Shown here piece by piece: positions 47,179 to 52,882 of a stretch of DNA of 52,882 nucleotides (within the stretch, counting starts at the first letter, position 1; the number at the start of each line of letters is the position of its first letter). Source of the stretch: an uncultured Flammeovirgaceae bacterium (GTDB lineage: Bacteria; Bacteroidota; Bacteroidia; Cytophagales; Cyclobacteriaceae); NCBI GenBank assembly GCA_913050055.1, contig CAJXAT010000005.1, positions 1 to 52,882 of the forward strand, in the 5' to 3' direction. A program made the position numbers and the translations under genes. The notes beneath the pieces are model-generated. The model searched no databases, had not been told where the DNA came from, and saw nothing but the letters and a program-made list of their open reading frames with translations.

Positions 47179-49083
47179 TTATAATAATTCAATGGCAGCC
47201 AGTGCCGCTCTTGATCCCTCAGTGAGTGCATTGGTATGGCCCATATAGCCATTGAGTTCTGAAGGACCAAACTGTATTTGGCGATAACCGTTTTTTACGA
47301 TTTCTTTTGGAGATTCTTTGCCATCTTTGCCAAAATGAAAACCGGGCTGTGGTGAGATATAGGCATGACCCCATCGGTTGAGAACAATTCCTGCGATATC
47401 TTCCCGAGTGTTAAAACCATAGTCGGAAAATATAAGGGTCATCTGCTCAACAATCTCTTTTTCATAATCACTATAGGATTTGCTGAGCAGCTCGGCACGG
47501 CCTATAGTTCTTTGTACAGATATAGGATGTCCGGGATTATTAAATGGAACATAAAAAGTCATTACGGCCAGTTTTTCCGGCTCAAAGGGCTGATTTTTTT
47601 TACCCGTATACATTGGATGCCTGATGGAGAAGAAATTACCAAAGTCCTCAAACCATCGGGCAGAAGCAATACCTAATTCGTTAAGAAACTGTCAACGGCG
47701 TACTGCAACATTAACAACCAAAATAGGTGAGAGTGATTTCTTTATAGGCATCAGTAATTGTAGGGGGTAGGTCTTTAATGATATGCTTTCCCACTCAGCC
47801 TTCAATTGCTGAAACAACGGTCTTAGCTTTAACGCGTTTTACCAATTCATTTTCTTGGTAGGTGACGATCACATGCTTCAAAGTGTCGATAGCACCTGCA
47901 TGCCTAATATCGATAGCCGTACTATTCAGTCGTATGATAATCAGATTACTTGGTCTATCTAAAGCCTTAAAATTAATGGAATTAATAAAATATCTTCAAA
48001 TTTTTTTCCGCCCGTGATACTTTCAGGTATGAGGTATTTTACAATATATCTAAAACTGCCGGTATTACCGCCAGGAAAGCTTAATGCCCCCATTTCAACT
48101 TCATTGATACTGCTATCATAAACATAACGCGTGCGTGCAGGACATTTCTAACTCTCTGGCTGAATAGGCAGAGTAAATATCACAGCCAACCCCTACCATA
48201 GATATGGCAATGATGGGGTCAAAATATTCAGTCACTGCTGGGCTGTAGCCATATACTTTTTCAAGTAAGTCTTTATGAGACATACTGTCTAATCACCGAT
48301 CAATGTCGTCCCCTTGATACTTATCTTCAAGGTCTTCAAAGGCACGATTTAAGTCGACTGGCCAAGGCAAACGGTCGGTTTATCAGCTCTTAGATTAATG
48401 ACCCAGGACTTTTTAGATTCCTTACCTAAAAAGTAACCGGTATCAAAACGCTCGTCATCCCAATACATCCCATAATAGTTTTCTATCGGCGCCTAAACCT
48501 TGGTCTTTTCGGGATCTTGCCTAACAAATTTATAGTCAAAAGGGAGACCAATTACGCAACAAATTTCAGCAATAAGTCTGTTATCATCTTTTTTAGGTGG
48601 GCCAAAATCATTAGATCCTTGAGGGCCATAGAGTTTATAACCATCGACTTCAAATTCATTTTGCTTTGCCTCACCTCCAAATACAGGATGATTTTCAATA
48701 ATTAAACATTTTTTAGTATTATCGTATTTTTTATGAAATTGGTAAGCGGCACCAAGTCCTGAAAATCCGCCATCAATAATGACCATATCATATTCTTCAC
48801 CTGTATCCCCTACTTCGTCCAATAGTTTTGGCGTGAGTCCATCACGGATTAAATGGGCGGCTTTTCGAACTGAGCCGATATTACCATTTGAATTTGCATA
48901 ATCACCTACCCCAGCAAAACCCGTCAATGGGTCATTAAAAAGGGCAACTGATTTTCTTTCTGCGCCAATAACGGATAAACTTGGACTCAATAAAGCCACT
49001 CCTAAACCGACTAAACTACCATTGACAAAATCTCTCCGAGAAATGTTTTTTGATAGTTGTAAGTCTTTATTCTTATTTTTCTT
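47179..49083 (-). pseudogene. Decayed Tat-exported spermidine-dehydrogenase-like FAD oxidase gene
   Basis: Fragments in gene order: a twin-arginine signal SRRDFVNGSLVGLGVALLSPSLS (about 48980-49050), GDYANSNGN, the Rossmann motif YDMVIIDGGFSGLGAAYQF with IIENHPVFGGEAKQNEF, then broken middle pieces (GALSFPGGNTGSF; NFKALDRPSNLIIIRLNST; VVSAIEGWVGKHIIKDLPP), then an open 3' part with MTFYVPFNNPGHPI, GRAELLSKSYSDYEKEIVEQM and LNRWGHAYISPQPGFHFG. The frame upstream lacks a start codon and the middle (about 47614-48492) is full of stops and shifts. This order matches Pseudomonas-type spermidine dehydrogenase family flavoproteins. It cannot encode a working enzyme. Confidence 0.9.
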
Positions 49084-49123
49084 TTATTTTACTCAAAGAG
49101 TATTGCTCCTTTAATATTTCTAT

Positions 49124-49651
49124 TTATTGATCAGTAGATCCTCCATCAGCAGCCATTTTTTGTTGAAATAGTCCTGCTTCTTGTTCAATCATTCGAGTAT
49201 CAAAATAGCAGTGGGTTCCTGCGATCTTATCATTTTCCCATTTCCAAGAACAGTAAAAATCTAATTCATGAGATTGTCCTGTGATTTTTGAAATGCCACT
49301 CCAATGGACCCATTGATTGGTGAAAATATTGCCATTATTATAAAACATGGTGGTGATGTGTGGATCGTTGTGTTTGAGTTCATCAAATAACAGCGAATGA
49401 AAATTATAACCTTTAATAATTTCTTCAGTGCTATAGATCACATCATTGACCATATGTATACCATCCGGGGTGAAATATTCATTGGCTAGTTCAAAGGTTC
49501 CTGTAGTGTAGGCTTTACCCAGTCTTTCAACAATTTTTGTTTTTTCATCACTTTGATTGATGGTACCCGATAGGGGCGCAGTGTCTATTTTTATGGACTC
49601 ATTACATGACAGTAAGACGCCAATGGCCAGATAATAAATGTATTTTTTCAT
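49124..49651 (-). CDS. NTF2-like (SnoaL-type) lipoprotein
   Basis: The 175-residue protein has a lipobox ending at Cys16 (GVLLSC). The mature part shows an NTF2-like alpha+beta pattern: KIVERLGKAYTTGTFELANEYFTPDGIHMVN (helix, helix, strand), later HELDFYCSWKWENDKIAGTHCYFD (long curved strands). It ends 41 bases before the dead flavoprotein gene begins on the same strand, so the two were probably one transcript. A binding or accessory role is inferred. A TATATTTG box (minus strand, 49690-49697) lies 39 bases before the start. Confidence 0.78.
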   Translation of the reverse strand: MKKYIYYLAIGVLLSCNESIKIDTAPLSGTINQSDEKTKIVERLGKAYTTGTFELANEYFTPDGIHMVNDVIYSTEEIIKGYNFHSLLFDELKHNDPHITTMFYNNGNIFTNQWVHWSGISKITGQSHELDFYCSWKWENDKIAGTHCYFDTRMIEQEAGLFQQKMAADGGSTDQ

Positions 49652-49689
49652 GAGTTGTTTTAATTTTAGTTTTCTTTTTTTGTTAAAAA

Positions 49690-49697
49690 CAAATATA
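49690..49697 (-). promoter_or_regulatory. Candidate -7 promoter box for the NTF2-like lipoprotein gene
   Basis: TATATTTG on the minus strand fits TANNTTTG and is 39 bases before the start codon. Confidence 0.4.
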
Positions 49698-49768
49698 AAA
49701 GGAAAGTTTAAATATTATTTTTAATTTTATGGGTTAATCTAAGAAATTACCTTTAAACACAGATAACT

Positions 49769-50683
49769 ATGAAAAGCATATTGATGATGGCACTTTTTTT
49801 TAGCTCCCAATTGTTGAGTGCTCAAAAAATAAAAAAGGCGGGAATTCACCTTGTGGCTGATGAGAACAATGGTAAGTCTTATGTCTTTGGACAACAAGCG
49901 GCTGTAAATACGGTGTTGGATGCTGCCAGAAATTATACTTTGAAAGATGTTGATGCAATGATGGAAAATTACAGTCCTTCATTTGGAACTCAAGTCGTTG
50001 AGGGGAATAGAAAATGGTTGAATGCGATGGAACAGATTTCTATGGCACCCTATAGACTGATTCCAGTTAAAATAAAGGATACTGACCAAACTTTAGTTTT
50101 GACCTGGTCTATAGAGGATCGAAAATGGAAAAATGGTTCTCACCAGAACTTAGATTTGATGGAAATATTTACGGTGAATCAAAATAATAAGATCACAGGA
50201 TTTAGTCAATGGGCACGTACAGAGCATACGAGTCAGTTTGGCTTAAGTTCGGGAGGAAAATTTTATGGCAAAAAAACTACGGAAGTCACTGGAAGATCAC
50301 TGGTCTTTTCAAATCGGGGCGAAATAGAGGTACTCGAAAAGTTTTTTAAAGATTATAATAATATGGATGGAGCAGCCTGCAGCCAAGCATTTGCCGATCA
50401 AGCCTCTATGAATGGACATGATGGAATGCAATCAACACTTTCCAAGAAAGACTGGTACGAAATGTTTGATTCATATCAATCAGTTGAATGGGAGCCGTAT
50501 TCAATAGCTCCATTGAAGATAGAAGATACTGATCCTATTTCTGGAGCAACAGTCTTATCGAGAGAAAAAAGAATCTATAAAGATGGTTCTATTTGGGAAA
50601 AAGAATTGGTAGAAATTTTTTATTTTGATCTAGAGGGTAAAATATTTAATGTGGTCCAATATGCACGTGATTTGAATCCTTAA
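49769..50683 (+). CDS. Secreted protein with two tandem NTF2-like domains
   Basis: The 304-residue protein has a signal peptide (MKSILMMALFFSSQLLSAQ). Two NTF2-like halves follow, at about 40-160 and 185-300. Each begins with a helix-turn pattern (VLDAARNYTLKDVDAMMENYSPSF; VLEKFFKDYNNMDGAACSQAFADQASM) and ends in the same strand: ITGFSQWAR and IFNVVQYAR. It is divergent from the single-domain NTF2-like lipoprotein gene 117 bases away, so the two may act together. I infer a periplasmic binding or accessory role. There is no catalytic motif I can name. Confidence 0.78.
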   Translation: MKSILMMALFFSSQLLSAQKIKKAGIHLVADENNGKSYVFGQQAAVNTVLDAARNYTLKDVDAMMENYSPSFGTQVVEGNRKWLNAMEQISMAPYRLIPVKIKDTDQTLVLTWSIEDRKWKNGSHQNLDLMEIFTVNQNNKITGFSQWARTEHTSQFGLSSGGKFYGKKTTEVTGRSLVFSNRGEIEVLEKFFKDYNNMDGAACSQAFADQASMNGHDGMQSTLSKKDWYEMFDSYQSVEWEPYSIAPLKIEDTDPISGATVLSREKRIYKDGSIWEKELVEIFYFDLEGKIFNVVQYARDLNP

Positions 50684-50755
50684 TTCTTTTTCTAGTCATT
50701 GATCTTAATGAATTTCAATATTTTGATACCAAAAATTAATAGCTATATGCTCTAT

Positions 50756-51346
50756 TTAGAAACCGTCTCTCAATATTTCAAAATAAGTTTTGTAGCGCGC
50801 TCTGGTGTCTGCATCATTGAAGATCAGAAATTGTTGAGTGTATATAGTAGTTGTGGGAGCAATATTAGCAAAGGATGGTAAATCTTGGGAACACCGGTAT
50901 TGATCTCGACAATTATTTACGCAAAGGGAACCTACTTTAGTAGGAGCAAAATTTAAAATTAATCGGTAAGAGGTAGAATCCATTCCTGTGAAAATATCTT
51001 CCTTGATAGAATAAATATCCTTAAAATTGGCCTTATAATTAGACCCATAAATATTAAGCCAAATCCGAGCATCCTCTGTTTGGTAGTTGCAATTATTGAA
51101 ACTTTGAGTAATTTGAAAATCACCTACCATATTTACCAAAAAACTGTAATTAACATCACTCAGCAATTCCCCCTGAATTGTAGAATGATTTTGTAGTTCA
51201 TTAAATTCTTCCGAGAAAATAGCTTCTGTAGTAATCGGGTTATTATTTAGGAAAGAAATGGCATTCTCGTAATTTTCCTCTTCCTTCGAACAACTAACTA
51301 TAAGAAGACTTAATATGAAGAGGCTTGAAAATACTAATTGACGCAT
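50756..51346 (-). CDS. Small lipoprotein of unknown function
   Basis: The 196-residue protein has a lipobox ending at Cys19 (LLIVSC) followed by SKEEEN, which fits the K-(D/E)2 lipoprotein surface-export signal of Bacteroidota. A Cys-x3-Cys-x5-Cys cluster (CVNNCRDQYRC) in the last third could form disulfides or bind metal. The rest is beta-rich with no family signature. Minus-strand TACTTTTG at 51351-51358 fits a -7 box but would start transcription at or next to the ATG, hinting at a leaderless or mispredicted start. Confidence 0.7.
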   Translation of the reverse strand: MRQLVFSSLFILSLLIVSCSKEEENYENAISFLNNNPITTEAIFSEEFNELQNHSTIQGELLSDVNYSFLVNMVGDFQITQSFNNCNYQTEDARIWLNIYGSNYKANFKDIYSIKEDIFTGMDSTSYRLILNFAPTKVGSLCVNNCRDQYRCSQDLPSFANIAPTTTIYTQQFLIFNDADTRARYKTYFEILRDGF

Positions 51347-51908
51347 CCTACAAAAGTATTATTAAATAAATATTTAATAGGGAATTGGCCTAAATTTTTT
51401 TTGATCTAGTTATGGTTTTTACTAACACTCAAAAATATTTCTTTTTAAGTATTGGTAAATTGGAAGACTTATCGTTATCTAAAAACTACTGATTTACAAG
51501 AGTTTTTGAATTATGTGAGTTATTAACTTTTGAATTGAATGTTGGGTTTATAAAAATGAACTGATAATATTTTTAAAACACGTAGTGCTTTTTTTATTTC
51601 GATGTCTATACCTTTTCAATCTTAATATTACTTTCCGTTATCAAACTTGAGTTGGCTTTTGGGGTTCATATTATCAGTCGATTTTTACATTAGAATGTTA
51701 TTCTATTTGTTTTTTGATAAATCCTTTAAAAACTAATTCTCCAAACTCATTTGAGACTAATTTTTAGTCAATAAACTATTGTAATTTATTGAATGTTATA
51801 ATCCAATAAAAACATTGGTCATTTGCTGCTATGTGATTTAATAAAAATTTATTTTGAAAGCCTATAGGATATTGGTAAATTTAGATTTAATCAAAACTCG
51901 GTAACAGA
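51347..51908. other. AT-rich intergenic region
   Basis: About 560 bases, with stops in every frame. It holds a -7 box (51351-51358, minus strand) and a small AAAACAC-GTA-GTG stem before T's near 51577; no gene is seen. Confidence 0.45.
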
Positions 51909-52391
51909 ATGAAAAATTTAAGAGTAGTCATATATCCAATAATTGTTTTACTCGTTTTTATGACCGCATGCGGTGATTCATCGCAGACTATAAATGATAT
52001 GGCTAAGGAGTTAAAAGAGAATCAAGTTTTTCAAAAAAATGGATTTAGAGATAAAGAAATAGAGGTTTCCTTATCAGATCAGTCGGCTTTTGATCTACTT
52101 GTGAAGATTAATAAGCTTTCTAAAGAAATAATTATTCTTAGACTTAAAAGCTATGGATTAGAGGGTGTTTATCGAAAAAAAATTCAAAGTTTAGAAAAGG
52201 TGTTAAAAAAAGGAAGGTTATCCCAAATACAATTGAGTGAGGTGACAGAAAAAATCGAAAAAACAAAATCTCAATTGGCAGAAGAGACGAAGCGATTAAG
52301 ATTGTTAAGAAAATTGATTGATAAAAATTTAATTAATCTTAAAAAAATGAAACGTGATTTTAATAAAATGGACTATGTCATAAAGCTTTGA
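51909..52391 (+). CDS. Small coiled-coil lipoprotein
   Basis: The 160-residue protein has a lipobox ending at Cys21 (VFMTAC). The mature part is almost all helix: a run from about residue 60 to 155 is rich in Lys, Glu and Leu, with heptad-like spacing (KSYGLEGVYRKKIQSLEKVLKKG; TEKIEKTKSQLAEETKRLRLLRKL), consistent with two antiparallel or a long coiled coil. No family is recognised. Lipid-anchored coiled coils of this kind may act as envelope spacers, but that is inference. Confidence 0.7.
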   Translation: MKNLRVVIYPIIVLLVFMTACGDSSQTINDMAKELKENQVFQKNGFRDKEIEVSLSDQSAFDLLVKINKLSKEIIILRLKSYGLEGVYRKKIQSLEKVLKKGRLSQIQLSEVTEKIEKTKSQLAEETKRLRLLRKLIDKNLINLKKMKRDFNKMDYVIKL

Positions 52392-52449
52392 ATCTATGGT
52401 TATAGTTTGACTGAGTCTAATAGTGAGAAATTGTAAAACTCCATCATTT

Positions 52450-52882
52450 TTATAAATTCTTTTGTAAAACAGACCATTGCGTTTCTAAAAATTCAATCAA
52501 ATTTTCGACCAAATAACATCTTGCTTTGATAAGATCACTTCTGCTAAGTTCGGGGAGGTTTATTACGGCTTGCCTAAGAATATTTTTTAAGACATCAAAA
52601 TTTTCATGAATCAATTGAGCAAAAGCCAATGCGGTCCCCCCTGTGGCCATGAGATCATCCAGGATCACGATTTTTTCGAAAGTTTTTATATCTGTATTTT
52701 TTTATTTCTAATGAGCTACTTCCATATTATAAATCGTGTGAACGTTTGTAAGTATCATTAGGTAACTTACTGGGTTTTCTGACTATAATGAAAGGCAGTA
52801 TGAGACGATCAGAGTGGGGCCAAATACAAAACCTATACTTTCTATGCCAATAATTTTGTCACCCGTAAAGGCTTCAATTCCT
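52450..52882 (-). pseudogene. Decayed adenine phosphoribosyltransferase (apt) gene, runs off window
   Basis: On the minus strand the fragments read GIEAFTGDKIIGIESIGFVFGPTLI at the right edge, then stops and frame changes, then TFEKIVILDDLMATGGTA (PRPP-binding motif DDLxATGGT) and VINLPELSRSDLIKARCYLVENLIEFL to the end. The first part corresponds to the apt substrate-binding strand (KIVGIESRGFIFGP) and the second to the PRPP loop and C-terminus. Stops lie at about 52720-52780. The 5' end is outside the window. The missing function is adenine salvage. Confidence 0.8.

Noticed and set aside
1-52882. CRISPR arrays, insertion sequences, rRNA or tRNA genes
   Set aside because: No spaced direct repeats, transposase frames with flanking inverted repeats, or cloverleaf/rRNA signatures were found by eye.

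Overview
The window looks like a chromosome segment of a free-living, probably marine, member of the Bacteroidota (Cytophagales/Flavobacteriia-like; the genus cannot be read from the sequence). The evidence is AT-rich DNA, a secreted protein with a type IX secretion (T9SS) sorting tail, many lipoproteins with acidic residues after the lipid-bearing cysteine, a TonB-dependent receptor with a carboxypeptidase-regulatory-like front domain, an OmpA protein with thrombospondin-3 calcium repeats, and TAnnTTTG -7 promoter boxes in place of a sigma70 -10. I see no rRNA, tRNA, CRISPR, insertion sequence or prophage.

Layout. 1-5.3 kb: two small membrane proteins, a decayed TlpA-like thioredoxin gene, a two-module T9SS cargo protein and an OmpL47-type repeat protein. 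6-15.3 kb: a sortilin/BNR propeller protein, a frameshifted YceI gene, a frameshifted NTF2-like lipoprotein gene, a formylglycine-generating-enzyme homologue with both catalytic cysteines, a DUF1080 protein, a wrecked L-lactate dehydrogenase gene and a secreted protein of unknown role. 15.5-20.7 kb: a DUF1295 membrane enzyme with a small partner, a YHYH lipoprotein, a GH5-like glycosidase and an Ig-like/DUF1566 protein. 21-30 kb: an SLC12-like cation-chloride cotransporter, an M3 peptidase, an amidohydrolase, an orphan DUF6428 protein and a BtuB-like TonB receptor. 30.9-38.5 kb: a very acidic lipoprotein built from an unrecognised Gly-aromatic-Trp repeat, a DUF5723/OmpA protein and a 32-residue lysine-rich protein. 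37.3-42.2 kb: an operon of RND/MMPL transporter, LolA-like protein and outer-membrane protein, divergent from an HxlR regulator, with dyads over the operon promoter. 42.4-52.9 kb: M16 and M1 peptidases, a wrecked Tat-type spermidine-dehydrogenase-like gene between secreted NTF2-like proteins, two small lipoproteins and a decayed adenine phosphoribosyltransferase gene running off the end.

Most products act in the periplasm or outer membrane or are secreted, in peptide and carbohydrate breakdown, envelope lipid traffic and surface display. Two features stand out: gene decay (four multiply broken genes and two single-frameshift genes, all metabolic or redox/envelope) and the unfamiliar acidic repeat lipoprotein at 30909-33416. 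The best-supported regulatory unit is the HxlR/RND locus at 37.3-42.2 kb.
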